In this document: positions 11,559-21,903 of the stretch, piece by piece
How the letters are laid out: each line of letters begins with the position of its first letter
How positions within the stretch are numbered: the stretch's first letter is position 1
Source: Microbacterium aurantiacum
Lineage (GTDB): Bacteria > Actinomycetota > Actinomycetes > Actinomycetales > Microbacteriaceae
NCBI RefSeq assembly: GCF_002872075.1
Contig: NZ_PGGU01000025.1
Coordinates: forward strand, 48,285 to 112,284
Direction of reading: 5' to 3'
Length of the DNA stretch: 64,000 bases
Program-made: the position numbers and the translations under genes
Notes under the pieces: model-generated
Seen by the model: the letters and a program-made list of their open reading frames with translations, nothing else
What the model was told of the DNA's origin: nothing
Databases searched by the model: none

Positions 11559-12640
11559 GCGGGATCACCGTCCTCGGGTACTGCGCTCTCGGCCACCTGG
11601 ATCTCGGTGACGGGCAGCGTCGAATCGGCGCCGAAGGCCAGTGTCGATGGCCGCCGGCCCGAGGAGATCAGCTCGGCGGCGAGCGCCGCGATCATCGCGC
11701 CGTTGTCGGTGCACAGCGACAGCGGTGGGATCCGGACGGTCACCCCTGCGGCCTCGGCACGTTCCACCGCGACCTCGCGAAGGCGGCGGTTCGCGATGAC
11801 CCCACCGCCGAGCAGCAGCCGCGGCACCCCGAGGTCCGCGCAGGCGGCGAGCGCCTTTGTCACGAGCACGTCGACGACCGCCTCGCGGAAACTCGCTGCG
11901 ACATCGGCCACCGGAACCTCGACGCCGTCCGCCTCGCAGCGTTCGACCCATCGCGCCACGGCGGTCTTCAAGCCGGAGAACGAGAAGTCGTAGCGGTGCT
12001 TCGCCATGTCCGACGCGCGCGACAGCCCCCGCGGGAACCTGATCGCCGCCGGGTCGCCGTCCAGCGCGGCGCGGTCGATCTCCGGTCCGCCGGGGTAGGG
12101 CAGCGACAGCAGCCGTGCCACCTTGTCGAAGGCCTCCCCCGCGGCGTCGTCCATCGTCTCGCCGAGCAGCTCGACATCGCTCGTGAGATCGCGCACGTGC
12201 AGGAGCGACGTGTGCCCGCCGGAGACGAGGAGCGCGATCGTCGGATACTCGAGCGGCTCGGAATCCGCGGTGAGGATGTCGGCGGCGATGTGCCCGACGA
12301 GATGATTCACCGCGTACAGCGGCTTGCCGAGCGACACCGCGAGGCCCTTCGCAGCGCCGACGCCGACCATGAGCGCGCCCGCGAGCCCGGGGCCGCTGGT
12401 GACCGCGACGGCATCGAGGTCTTCGAGCCCCACGCCTGCCTCGCTCAGCGCCTTCTCGATCGAGGGCTGCAGCGCCTCGAGGTGTGCGCGAGCAGCGACC
12501 TCGGGCACGACGCCGCCGTAGCGGGCGTGCTCGTCCATGCTCGAGGCGATCGTGTTCGACAGCAGGGTCCGGCCGCGTACGATGCCGATTCCGGTCTCGT
12601 CGCAGCTCGTCTCGATGCCCAGCACCAGCGGTGCGCTCAT
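11555..12640 (-). CDS. tsaD: tRNA threonylcarbamoyladenosine transferase TsaD
   Basis: Transfers the threonylcarbamoyl group to A37 of ANN-decoding tRNAs, with TsaB and TsaE, in the cytosol. The ASKHA ATPase fold is clear: [15 protein letters not shown] at the start, the metal-site motif [14 protein letters not shown], the HLVGHI motif, [10 protein letters not shown] and the late [15 protein letters not shown]. Length (361) is normal. The start overlaps the rimI stop by four bases. tsaE, tsaB, rimI and tsaD lie together, so the bacterial t6A transfer complex is complete here; the carbamoyl-AMP synthase (TsaC) is not in the window. Confidence 0.97.
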   Translation of the reverse strand: MSAPLVLGIETSCDETGIGIVRGRTLLSNTIASSMDEHARYGGVVPEVAARAHLEALQPSIEKALSEAGVGLEDLDAVAVTSGPGLAGALMVGVGAAKGLAVSLGKPLYAVNHLVGHIAADILTADSEPLEYPTIALLVSGGHTSLLHVRDLTSDVELLGETMDDAAGEAFDKVARLLSLPYPGGPEIDRAALDGDPAAIRFPRGLSRASDMAKHRYDFSFSGLKTAVARWVERCEADGVEVPVADVAASFREAVVDVLVTKALAACADLGVPRLLLGGGVIANRRLREVAVERAEAAGVTVRIPPLSLCTDNGAMIAALAAELISSGRRPSTLAFGADSTLPVTEIQVAESAVPEDGDPA

Positions 12641-13221
12641 GCGCGGGTCTCCTTCACGGCATCCGCCTCTCGCGGTACGAAGGATTCCGCTCGATCTGAA
12701 GGGGCCATCCCGGCGGGATCTCCTTCATCGTGTGCGATCTCCTTCGATGCGGGCGACGTGCGCTCGAGGCTCCAGCCCCGGAGGTCGAGCCTCATCACGA
12801 TCGCGTCGACGTCGTCGGGCTGATAGTAGTGCGGGCGGCGTCCGACCTCATCGAACCCCTCCGACCGGTAGAGGCCCTCCGCGGCGGGGTTGTCCGCCCT
12901 CACCTCGAGGAACATCTCCCTCGCGCCGCGCGCCTTCGCCTCGACGAGCAGCGCGCGCAGCAGGGCTCGGCCGCGCCCGTTGCCACGGTGCCCGGCGTCG
13001 TAGGCGATGGTCTGGATGTCGGCATCCGTCCCGCCCGGCAGCGCACGGATTCCGCCGTAGCCGATGATGCCGCCGTCGATCACGTCGACGAGGTAGACAC
13101 TGTGCGGGCTGGCAAGCTCTGCGCCCATGGTCTCGGTGCTCCACGCGTCACTGGGGAACGAGCGCGTCTCGATGCCCATGATGGCGTCCAGATCGTCGGG
13201 GCCCGCCGGGCGGAGTGTCAT
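12637..13221 (-). CDS. rimI: ribosomal protein S18-alanine N-acetyltransferase-type GNAT enzyme
   Basis: GNAT-fold acetyltransferase, 194 residues. The acetyl-CoA loop is [20 protein letters not shown], followed by [22 protein letters not shown], the classic RimI block, and [20 protein letters not shown]. The last ~40 residues beyond the core are extra. RimI acetylates the N-terminal alanine of S18 in E. coli; the true target in this host is inferred from family and from the conserved placement between tsaB and tsaD. Start and stop overlap both neighbours by four bases. Confidence 0.92.
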   Translation of the reverse strand: MTLRPAGPDDLDAIMGIETRSFPSDAWSTETMGAELASPHSVYLVDVIDGGIIGYGGIRALPGGTDADIQTIAYDAGHRGNGRGRALLRALLVEAKARGAREMFLEVRADNPAAEGLYRSEGFDEVGRRPHYYQPDDVDAIVMRLDLRGWSLERTSPASKEIAHDEGDPAGMAPSDRAESFVPREADAVKETRA

Positions 13222-13865
13222 GATCCGACCCGCTTCGGAGCACCGGGAAGCGAGACGTCGGGCGCGCGCAGGTACAGCGGCTCCGCCCCGGCGAGCGTGC
13301 GGCCCGCGGCATTCGCCCTGGCTCCGACCCGGGCGAGATCCACCGCGGAGAGCGAGTCGACATCGATGCGGCGGATGCCGTCGAGATGGGTGTCGGCGTC
13401 GACGCGAGGGACCAGGAACGTGTCGGCCACGATGGATGGGATGCCGTCGCCGTCGACCCCGTCGAAAACGGTGATCGCGACCTCTCGTCGACGCGCATCC
13501 GTGACGATCGCGAACGCGCCGGTCACGGCATCCGTCTCGATGGCGGTGAGTGCCGCCGCGAAGTGACTCGGCACGGGGACGACCGGGATCGCGCGGCCCA
13601 GCGCGAACGCACGGGCGGCGGCGATGCCGATGCGCAGCCCCGTGAACGGCCCCGGCCCCATGCCTGCGACGACATGGCTGATCTCACCGGCGCCCGCCCC
13701 GTCGAGGACGCGCTGGAGCAGATCGCCGATGACCTCGGCGTGTCCGAGCGGGTCGACGGTCGCGGCATCCGCGCGCGAACGGCCGTCTGCATCGATGAGC
13801 GCGACGGCCGTGCCCAGGGAGGTGTCGACGGCGAGGATCACCCTTCCAGGGTAGTCGGCGTTCAT
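13218..13865 (-). CDS. tsaB: TsaB, scaffold subunit of the t6A transferase complex
   Basis: Inactive paralogue of TsaD that bridges TsaD and TsaE. It starts with VILAVDTSLGTAVALIDADG and has GMGPGPFTGLRIGIAAARAF, the diagnostic block. Length 215. The reading frame stays open far upstream through the tsaE region, but the ATG at 13865 is preferred: it has CCGGAG close before it and fits the family N-terminus. The ~100-base gap before it holds a palindromic element, so tsaB-rimI-tsaD may have its own promoter. Confidence 0.94.
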   Translation of the reverse strand: MNADYPGRVILAVDTSLGTAVALIDADGRSRADAATVDPLGHAEVIGDLLQRVLDGAGAGEISHVVAGMGPGPFTGLRIGIAAARAFALGRAIPVVPVPSHFAAALTAIETDAVTGAFAIVTDARRREVAITVFDGVDGDGIPSIVADTFLVPRVDADTHLDGIRRIDVDSLSAVDLARVGARANAAGRTLAGAEPLYLRAPDVSLPGAPKRVGS

Positions 13866-13942
13866 AACTCCGGAGATCTGCGACATGTGAACGTCATCAT
13901 GGTCCGGAACGGACGATTCCGGGCCGTTCTTCCGGAGTTGTG
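13863..13942. repeat. nested inverted repeat upstream of tsaB
   Basis: CATAACTCCGGA (13863-13874) is mirrored by TCCGGAGTTGTG (13931-13942), 11 of 12 pairing. Inside lies CCGGAACGG (13904-13912), mirrored by CCGTTCTTCCGG (13924-13935). The segment CCGGAACGGAC also occurs upstream of acpS. It looks like a copy of an interspersed palindromic element rather than a simple operator, but that is inference. Confidence 0.5.
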
Positions 13943-13969
13943 AACGGGTCGCGGCCGAGACCCGGCGCC

Positions 13970-14452
13970 TCAGCGCTCGACGCGCGTGATCGTGATGACC
14001 CGCGGGGCATCGGCGTCGAGGTCCTCGTCGGCGAGAGCGTCGCCGCCGCCGACCGGTCGCTCGAGTTCGATGTCCCACCAGGCGTCGGCGAGTTCCTCCG
14101 CCATGCCGCGCCCCCATTCGATCACGACGACGGACCGCTCGACGTCGAGGTCGAGATCGTCGAGCTCGGATGCCGAACCCAGCCGGTACGCGTCGACGTG
14201 CACGAGCGGTGCCCGGCCGACCAGTGACGGATGCGTGCGCGCGATCACGAAGGTCGGGCTCTGCACCGGCCCCCTCACGCCGAGGCCTTCGGCGAGACCC
14301 CGGGTGAACGTCGTCTTGCCGGCCCCGAGCGGACCTGTGAGGATCAGCAGGTCACCGGCCTGCAGCTGCTCGCCGATGCGGAACCCGAGCTGCTCCATCG
14401 CCTCCGCGGTGGTGACCGTCCTTCGACCGAGGAAAGCCGGATCGATGCTCAT
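13970..14452 (-). CDS. tsaE: TsaE, ATPase of the t6A complex
   Basis: P-loop ATPase needed for turnover of the TsaBD complex. The Walker A GPLGAGKTT is at residues 40-48, followed by FTRGLAEGLG and QSPTFVIARTH, and later the LVHVDAYRLGSASELDDLDL block typical of TsaE. It has 160 residues. The ATG at 14452 overlaps the alr stop (ATGA); a much longer open frame exists upstream but reads antisense-like sequence across alr. A short acidic C-terminal tail follows the core. Confidence 0.95.
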   Translation of the reverse strand: MSIDPAFLGRRTVTTAEAMEQLGFRIGEQLQAGDLLILTGPLGAGKTTFTRGLAEGLGVRGPVQSPTFVIARTHPSLVGRAPLVHVDAYRLGSASELDDLDLDVERSVVVIEWGRGMAEELADAWWDIELERPVGGGDALADEDLDADAPRVITITRVER

Positions 14453-15555
14453 GACGTCCGCCGCGGCACTCGTGGACCGATGCGGGTGACGATCTCGTAG
14501 TTGATGGTGCCCGCGGCATCCGCCCATTCGGCGGCAGACGGCACACCGAGCGTCGGGTCTCCGAACAGCACCACTTCGTCTCCGACGGAGATGGCGGTGT
14601 CGCCGACGTCGACGACGAACTGGTCCATCGCGATGCGGCCCACGTTCGGGAAGCGGCGACCGGCGATCGACACGTGCGCCTTCCCCGACGCCTGACGAGG
14701 GATGCCGTCGGCATAGCCGAGCGGGATCAGCGCGAGCGTCGTATCGCGGGCCGTGCGGTGCGCGTAGCCATAGGAGACGCCGGTTCCGGCCGGCACCCGG
14801 CGCACGGCGGCGACGGCACCGCGCAGCGTCATCGCCGGACGGAGTCCCAGCTCGGCCGAGGTGCGGTCCTCGAACGGCGAGAGGCCGTAGAGACCGATGC
14901 CGACCCGGACGGCGTCGAGCCGCATCTCCGGCCGATCGATGGCGGCGGTGGTCGCGGCGATATGCCGGATCTCCGGGCGGATGCCGAAGGACGCAGCCGC
15001 AACCGCCCCCTGCTCGAACTTCGCCAGTGCCCTCTGATCGTCGTCGAGCGAGGTGTTGGAGAGGTGGCTGAAAAGTCCTGCGATACGCAGCCGGCCGATC
15101 CGCTCCAGTCGCGCCGCCTCGGCGAGCACGCGCCCCCAGTCGGCGGGAGCGATCCCGTTGCGGGACAGTCCGGTCTCGAGTTTGAGGTGCACGGCGACCG
15201 GCCGGTCGACGTGCGCGGCGGCCGCAGCCGCCTCCAGCTGGTCGAACGACGAGATGCCCACCTCGATGCCTTCGGCCGCGGCCTGCTCGAACCGCTCCCC
15301 GGGGGCGTGCAACCACGCGAGGATGGGCGCGTGCACTCCCTGCCGGCGCAGCTCCAGCGCTTCGGCGATCTCGGCGACGCCGATCCTGGTGGCACCCCCC
15401 GCGAGTGCAGCGACGGCCGCAACCGCAGCCCCATGCCCGTAGGCGTTCGCCTTGACGACCGCGATGACCTCGACACCGGTGAGCCGGCGGAAGTGGCGGG
15501 TGTTGTCGGCGATCGCATCGAGATCGATCGTCGCCTCCCGGAACGGCACGGTCAC
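14449..15555 (-). CDS. alr: alanine racemase
   Basis: PLP enzyme interconverting L- and D-alanine for peptidoglycan. The PLP lysine is Lys35 in IAVVKANAYGHG; the catalytic tyrosine is in GVSYGYAHRT of the C-terminal domain, and DQFVVDVGD follows. Length 368 is normal. The GTG start overlaps the acpS stop (GTGA), and the gene overlaps tsaE at the other end, so acpS-alr-tsaE is one coupled unit. This arrangement is widespread in actinobacteria. Confidence 0.97.
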   Translation of the reverse strand: MTVPFREATIDLDAIADNTRHFRRLTGVEVIAVVKANAYGHGAAVAAVAALAGGATRIGVAEIAEALELRRQGVHAPILAWLHAPGERFEQAAAEGIEVGISSFDQLEAAAAAAHVDRPVAVHLKLETGLSRNGIAPADWGRVLAEAARLERIGRLRIAGLFSHLSNTSLDDDQRALAKFEQGAVAAASFGIRPEIRHIAATTAAIDRPEMRLDAVRVGIGLYGLSPFEDRTSAELGLRPAMTLRGAVAAVRRVPAGTGVSYGYAHRTARDTTLALIPLGYADGIPRQASGKAHVSIAGRRFPNVGRIAMDQFVVDVGDTAISVGDEVVLFGDPTLGVPSAAEWADAAGTINYEIVTRIGPRVPRRTS

Positions 15556-15911
15556 AGGGGCTCTCCTTCTGCCACGACGAACGCGGTCGCGAGGCCGGCG
15601 TCGTGCGACATGGTGAGGTGAAGGGTGAGGATGCCGCGCGCGACCACGACCTCCGCCGTCGTGCCGCTGAGCACGAAGTGCGGTTTGCCGGATGCTTCGG
15701 ATGCGATCTCGATCTCGGACCAGTGCACACCGTCGGAACCGCCGAGCGCTTTGATGAGGGCTTCCTTGGCGGCGTACCTGGCCGCGAGCGAAGACACCCG
15801 CAAGCTGCGCTCACTCGGTGCAAACAGTCGTTGCAGGAGTTTCGGCGTCCGCTCGAGAGTCCGCTCGAAACGCGGGATGTCGACGAGGTCGATGCCGGTC
15901 CCGATGATCAC
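15552..15911 (-). CDS. acpS: holo-[acyl-carrier-protein] synthase
   Basis: Transfers 4'-phosphopantetheine from CoA to acyl carrier protein. Magnesium ligands are Asp8 in GTGIDLVDI and Glu50 in RYAAKEALIKAL; the HLTMSHDAGLATAFVV end is typical. It has 119 residues, full length. It is the first gene of the leftward acpS-alr-tsaE unit. The 270 bases before it hold a short inverted repeat and a large repeat element shared with the divergent nuclease-like gene. Confidence 0.96.
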   Translation of the reverse strand: MIIGTGIDLVDIPRFERTLERTPKLLQRLFAPSERSLRVSSLAARYAAKEALIKALGGSDGVHWSEIEIASEASGKPHFVLSGTTAEVVVARGILTLHLTMSHDAGLATAFVVAEGEPL

Positions 15912-15936
15912 CCGTTCAGCCTACCCGCGCCATCTT

Positions 15937-15970
15937 CCGGAACGGACTCGTCGTCAGCCGCCCGTTCCGG
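15937..15970. repeat. short inverted repeat upstream of acpS
   Basis: CCGGAACGG (15937-15945) and CCGTTCCGG (15962-15970) form a perfect 9 bp inverted repeat with a 16-base loop, 26 bases before acpS. Its left arm continues as CCGGAACGGAC, the same 11 bases found upstream of tsaB. Confidence 0.55.
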
Positions 15971-16014
15971 CATTCGCGCCGTCTGGCCTCCCTGCATCCG
16001 CCCCCGGTACATCC

Positions 16015-16081
16015 GTCTGCTCAGATCCCACCCGTCTGCCGAGATCGCCGACATCAGCAGACGCCTGTGATCTGAGCAGAC
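16015..16081. repeat. left bracket: large inverted repeat built from 19-base units
   Basis: The outer arms GTCTGCTCAGATC (16015-16027) and GATCTGAGCAGAC (16069-16081) are perfect complements of 13 bases. The inner arms CGTCTGC (16033-16039) and GCAGACG (16057-16063) are also perfect, and the two arm pairs are separated by five bases on each side. Each arm contains two TCTGC-type half-sites 19 bases apart. CACCCGTCTGCCGA (16029-16042) recurs exactly at 17115-17128. It lies between acpS and the divergent nuclease-like gene, so it could be an operator, an element end, or both. Confidence 0.75.
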
Positions 16082-16181
16082 AAGTGCGCCGAGCCACCCG
16101 CGCCGACTCTTCCTGCACATATTCAGAATCAGTGGAACTCTCCACAAACGCCACGGAAGGCCCCAAACGACCGGGCGCACG

Positions 16182-17039
16182 GTGCACTCTCGGAGGATGT
16201 TCAGCCCCGCAGACCTCCTCGGCCGCCTCGGCGGCATCGCACGCGGCACACAGCTGCAGAAGTTCGGATGCTCCCGCAAGGCGATTGCCACGGCGGCACG
16301 CACCGGAAGCATCATTCGCATCCGTCAGGGCACGTTCGCATTGCCTACCGCCGACGCCGAAGTCGTCGCTGCCGCGACGCACGGTGGTGCGCTCACGTGC
16401 ACTTCCGCACTGCGCGCACATGGCGTGTGGATGCTGCCACCAGGCGAGAACGATAGGGGCGTGGCCCACGTCTGGATGGGAGGCGCCGGCCGCCAGCATC
16501 CGCACGAAGGCTGCGCGTGCGCCGTTCACTACAGTCCCGGGCGTGCTGGACTGGGCATCGCCCCGGTCGCCGCAGCCCTCATCCATGCTTACCGCTGCCT
16601 CACCGCGGAGACGTTCTTCGCGGCGTATGAGTCCGCGTGGAACAAGCGTCTGATCGGAGCATACGATCGCGCTCGCATCCGACGTGAACTACCCCAGTCC
16701 GCCGGTTGGCTGCTGGATCTGGCCCGGCACGACTCCGCGAGCGGCCTGGAGTCGCTGCTGCGCCTGCGCCTGCATCTGCTCGGCATCCGTCTCGACTGCC
16801 AGGTCGAGATCGAAGGCGTCGGCCGGGTGGATTTCGTCGTCGGCGGCCGGGTCATCCTCGAGGCCGACGGGAAGGAGAACCACGACAATCCGACGAAGCG
16901 TCATCGCGACCTGATGAGGGATGCCGCGGCATCCGCCCGCGGATTCGAGACACTGCGCTTCGACTACGCGATGATCGTCCACGACTGGCCGACGGTGGTG
17001 GCGGCGATCCTGCCAGCCCTCGCCCGCGCGCGGGCCTGA
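16182..17039 (+). CDS. winged-helix (AbiEi-like) plus DUF559/Vsr-like nuclease-fold protein
   Basis: A 285-residue two-part protein. Residues ~10-60 look like the winged helix of AbiEi-type antitoxin/regulator proteins (LLGRLGGIARGTQLQKFG, then IIRIRQGTFALP). The C-terminal ~100 residues carry a DUF559 / Vsr-like PD-(D/E)XK core: VDFVVGGRVILEADGKENH, then RHRDLMRDAAASARGFETLR, with the acidic residues in place. No partner toxin gene is next to it. Large related inverted repeats lie on both sides. GTG 16182 or ATG 16197 could be the start; neither has a good ribosome site (GGAGG directly abuts 16197). Proposed roles, DNA nicking or self-regulated DNA binding, are inference. Confidence 0.75.
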   Translation: MHSRRMFSPADLLGRLGGIARGTQLQKFGCSRKAIATAARTGSIIRIRQGTFALPTADAEVVAAATHGGALTCTSALRAHGVWMLPPGENDRGVAHVWMGGAGRQHPHEGCACAVHYSPGRAGLGIAPVAAALIHAYRCLTAETFFAAYESAWNKRLIGAYDRARIRRELPQSAGWLLDLARHDSASGLESLLRLRLHLLGIRLDCQVEIEGVGRVDFVVGGRVILEADGKENHDNPTKRHRDLMRDAAASARGFETLRFDYAMIVHDWPTVVAAILPALARARA

Positions 17040-17110
17040 TCCTCACGCTCTACCCGGCATACGCGGTACGGCAAGCCCACCCGGCCCACGCCACGCGGCG
17101 CACCTACCTG

Positions 17111-17196
17111 GGTACACCCGTCTGCCGAAAGTACAAGTGTCAGCCGAAACAGCCGGTCCTGACAGACAGGTGTACTGTCGGCCGACAGGTGTACCG
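17111..17196. repeat. right bracket: large inverted repeat related to the left one
   Basis: GGTACACCCGTCTGCCGA (17111-17128) pairs with TCGGCCGACAGGTGTACC (17179-17196) at 16 of 18 positions; AGTACA (17130-17135) pairs with TGTACT (17171-17176). Each arm again has two half-sites (TCTGCCGA and TCAGCCGA; TCGGCCGA and TCTGTCAG) exactly 19 bases apart. It lies between the convergent ends of the nuclease-like gene and glmS, so it may also act as a terminator. Confidence 0.72.
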
Positions 17197-17217
17197 CAGG
17201 ACGGGACCGATGCCGGC

Positions 17218-19065
<1,848 letters not shown>

Positions 19066-19145
19066 GGGTTCAAGAGTAAACGCGACTTTTTGCGAGGGTT
19101 CTGAACGAACTTGGATGCCGAGACGGCGGCCCGTATTCCGCAGGA

Positions 19146-20099
19146 TCAGAGCTTGCGGAGAAGCACGCTCTCGACGTCGTGATCGGCGCCCTTGTTCAGC
19201 ACGAGCCGGGCCCGGTGCTTCGTCGGGAGCACGTTCTCGACGAGGTTCGGCATGTTGATCTCGTTCCAGTATCCGAGCGCCGTCGTGATCGCCTCGTCGT
19301 CGGTGAGGTGCGCGAAGACGTTGAAGTACGAGGACGGGTTGCTGAACGCGCCCTGCCTCAGAGCCAGGAAGCGGTCGACGTACCACTTCTCGATGTGCGA
19401 CGTGTCGGCATCGACGTAGATCGAGAAGTCGAAGAGGTCGCTCACCGCCACATCGTTCGGCGCCGGCGGCGGCGAGAGCACGTTGAGCCCTTCGACGATG
19501 ACGACATCGGGGCGGCGCACGACCACGTGCGCATCCGGAACGATGTCGTAGCGCATGTGCGAGTAGAAGGGCGCGCGCACCTCCGGGGCACCGCTCTTGA
19601 CCTCGGTGAGGAACTGGATCAGCGCACGGCGGTCGTACGACTCGGGGAAGCCTTTTCGCTCCATGAGTCCGCGCCGCTCCAGCTCCGCGTTCGGATAGAG
19701 GAACCCGTCTGTGGTGACGAGTTCGACGCGAGGAGTGCCCGGCCAGCGGCTCATCAGCTCACGCAGCAGACGGGCGATCGTGGATTTGCCCACCGCCACG
19801 GATCCGGCGACGGCCACGACGAACGGAGTCGTGGCGTCCTCCTCCTGCAGGAACGCACTGGTCGCGGCTCCGAGCCGCTTCGTGGAGGTGGCGTAGAGGC
19901 TGAGCAGCCGGCTGAGCGGCAGATACACCTCGCGCACCTCGTCGAGCGAGAGCCGGTCGCCGATGCCGCGGATCTCGATCACCTCGGTCTCGGACAACGG
20001 CTGATCGATGTCCGCCGCGAGCCGTGCCCACTCCGCTCGCCCGATCTCCCGGTACGGGGACAGCGGCAGAGTCGGGTCGACGGTGGTCACGGAATACAT
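19146..20099 (-). CDS. coaA: pantothenate kinase type I
   Basis: First enzyme of coenzyme A synthesis. The Walker A is GSVAVGKST, followed by the CoaA block VELVTTDGFLYPNAELERRG and KGFPESYD, then HMRYDIVPDA and VIVEGLNVL. It has 317 residues from the ATG at 20099. TACGAT on the minus strand overlaps that ATG and lies seven bases before an in-frame GTG (20090), so a leaderless start at the GTG is quite possible. It is divergent from the tyrosine phosphatase gene with only 40 bases between. Confidence 0.95.
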   Translation of the reverse strand: MYSVTTVDPTLPLSPYREIGRAEWARLAADIDQPLSETEVIEIRGIGDRLSLDEVREVYLPLSRLLSLYATSTKRLGAATSAFLQEEDATTPFVVAVAGSVAVGKSTIARLLRELMSRWPGTPRVELVTTDGFLYPNAELERRGLMERKGFPESYDRRALIQFLTEVKSGAPEVRAPFYSHMRYDIVPDAHVVVRRPDVVIVEGLNVLSPPPAPNDVAVSDLFDFSIYVDADTSHIEKWYVDRFLALRQGAFSNPSSYFNVFAHLTDDEAITTALGYWNEINMPNLVENVLPTKHRARLVLNKGADHDVESVLLRKL

Positions 20100-20139
20100 C
20101 GTATCGGCGGGTTCGGCCGAGAAGTCCTAGGCTGAGCCT

Positions 20140-20883
20140 ATGCACGCTTCTGATCGCGAGGCGGCGCGGCTGGGGATGACGCGTCGTGAGCGAAGAAGAT
20201 CGCTGGCAAGTGCGGCACCCGATGCCGAGCCGGCGACTCGATCCCCGCTCTCGTCGTTGTTCGACCCCGCCCCCGAGGACGAGCATGACAGCGACGGCAC
20301 GCCGTCGCTCCTGACCGTCTGCACCGGCAACATCTGCCGGTCTCCGCTCGCCGAGGTCATGCTCCGTGCCTCGCTGGCCGAGCTCGACATCACTGTCGCG
20401 AGCGCCGGCACCCACGCGCTGGTCGGCCACGAGATGACGGCGCAGGCCGGTGAGCTGGCTGTTGCCGGGGGCGCCCTCGCGAATGATGCGTTGCGGCACC
20501 GAGGGCGGCTCCTCAACGAGCGGATGCTGATCGAGGCGGATCTCGTGCTCACGATGACCCGCGAGCATCGCAGCTTCGCCGTGCAGCTCACGCCGAGCCG
20601 TCTGCACCGGGTGTTCCCCGTGCGCGAATTCGCACGGCTGGCCGAGACGGTGTCCGACGATGACGTGCGGCGTGCCGCGGATGCCGGGAGCACTCCCCGG
20701 GCCCGGCTCGGCGCGGCGGTCACCGCCATCTCGCATCGACGCGGGCTGTCGGGTGGCGCATCCTCGATGGACGACGTGATCGATCCGTACCGCCGCGATT
20801 CCGAGATATACCAGCAGGCCGCGAGAGAGCTGTTTCCCGCTCTCACCCAGGTCGAACGCGTCGTCCGGCTCGCGCTCGCCTGA
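20140..20883 (+). CDS. low-molecular-weight protein tyrosine phosphatase (Wzb-like), copy 1
   Basis: Cytoplasmic phosphatase expected to remove phosphate from tyrosines of BY-kinases. The P-loop CTGNICRS has Cys61 and Arg67, and the general acid is Asp215 in DVIDPYRR. The core is preceded by ~55 residues rich in Arg (MTRRERRRSL), and ~35 extra residues sit before the DP loop; both additions recur in the second copy at 55,890. The ATG at 20140 is six bases after TAGGCT, suggesting a leaderless start. A BY-kinase gene lies 2 kb downstream on the other strand, fitting a kinase/phosphatase pair at the left end of the polysaccharide locus. Confidence 0.9.
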   Translation: MHASDREAARLGMTRRERRRSLASAAPDAEPATRSPLSSLFDPAPEDEHDSDGTPSLLTVCTGNICRSPLAEVMLRASLAELDITVASAGTHALVGHEMTAQAGELAVAGGALANDALRHRGRLLNERMLIEADLVLTMTREHRSFAVQLTPSRLHRVFPVREFARLAETVSDDDVRRAADAGSTPRARLGAAVTAISHRRGLSGGASSMDDVIDPYRRDSEIYQQAARELFPALTQVERVVRLALA

Positions 20884-21014
20884 CGCCGCCTGCCGTTCGC
20901 GCCTCCAGGGGCGAGGAAGGCGTGAGCCGCGTCCCCGTGGTTGTACTCTGGCGATGACAATCGACCGCTCCGCCTCCCCCGCGGATCGTCCCGCCCCTGA
21001 GAACCTCCCCCGAA

Positions 21015-21869
21015 ATGGCATCCCTGAACGCCTCTCACCTCCTTCAGACGCACCTGGGCCAGGATGCCCATCGCAGCGGGCTGGTCTCCAGTCGTGTGTT
21101 CCGGTCGGTGTGCGTGAGCCGGATGCGCCCGCTTCCGGGTGAGTGGACGTGGGCGCCCCCTGAAGGCTCCGCCGCATTCGCCGCTTTGGTCATCGCCGCC
21201 GAGGGGCACACCGTATCGGCGGGAGACGGCGCGCCGACGAGGGCGCTCTTCCTGCCGCCGGTGGGCTCGGCCACGATCGTGTGGAGCGAACCGGCTGATC
21301 TGATCGCCGTCTGGCTGCCGCCGGATGCCGTCTCTGAATTCGCGAACACCCTGGCGCCGGTGCCGTCGGCGCTCCCGAACTCGCCCTTCCTCACTGCCAT
21401 CAGCGCCTTCGCGACGTCGCTCTCCGGCGCCGCCAAGGACTCATCGGGTGTCGCCCGCTACGCGATCGAGCGATTGCTCGTCGAGATGGCCTTCGGCGCC
21501 CTTCTGGAACGACACTCCTCCGACCACCTCACGGTGGCCGCGGCACCGCTCATCGAGCGCGCGCGGTCAGTGATGATGGCGCGGCGCGAGGATGCAGGAT
21601 TCACCGCTGCGCAACTCAGCCAGGACCTGCACGTATCCGCGCGGCAGCTGCAGCGCGCCTTCGCGCGGGAGATGACCACTCCGGTGATCGCGCTGCGTCG
21701 CATGCGCGTCGAGTTGGCGGAGTCGCTGCTGCGCAACCCGCACTACGACACCCTCAGCATCGACGAGATCGCGCGGCACTCCGGTTTCACGAGCGCGCTG
21801 CAGCTGCGGCGTGCGCTCGGGGCGGAGCATCTTCCTCCGCCCAGCGCGCTGCGGGCGGGGCACGGCTGA
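21015..21869 (+). CDS. AraC-family transcription regulator
   Basis: A 284-residue regulator. The last ~100 residues have two helix-turn-helix units (FTAAQLSQDLHVSARQLQRA; LSIDEIARHSGFTSALQLRR), typical of AraC/XylS proteins. The N-terminal ~180 residues resemble a cupin-like sensor (PGEWTWAPPEGSAAFAALVI, LFLPPVGSATIVW), ligand unknown. It sits between the phosphatase and the convergent HprK-like gene, at the border of the exopolysaccharide locus. Control of that locus is plausible but not shown by the sequence. Confidence 0.85.
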   Translation: MASLNASHLLQTHLGQDAHRSGLVSSRVFRSVCVSRMRPLPGEWTWAPPEGSAAFAALVIAAEGHTVSAGDGAPTRALFLPPVGSATIVWSEPADLIAVWLPPDAVSEFANTLAPVPSALPNSPFLTAISAFATSLSGAAKDSSGVARYAIERLLVEMAFGALLERHSSDHLTVAAAPLIERARSVMMARREDAGFTAAQLSQDLHVSARQLQRAFAREMTTPVIALRRMRVELAESLLRNPHYDTLSIDEIARHSGFTSALQLRRALGAEHLPPPSALRAGHG

Positions 21870-21903
21870 CGCAGGCGAACCTCCGTATGCTGGAGCGCCG
21901 GCG

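Noticed and set aside
14453..15823. Upstream extension of the tsaE frame through alr to 15,823
   Set aside because: The extension reads low-complexity Arg-rich sequence opposite conserved alr codons in another frame; tsaE starts at the ATGA overlap at 14452.
16182..17039. Complete AbiE-type toxin-antitoxin system
   Set aside because: No AbiEii-type nucleotidyltransferase toxin gene is adjacent; neighbours are acpS and glmS. The gene is better described as a stand-alone winged-helix/DUF559 protein.
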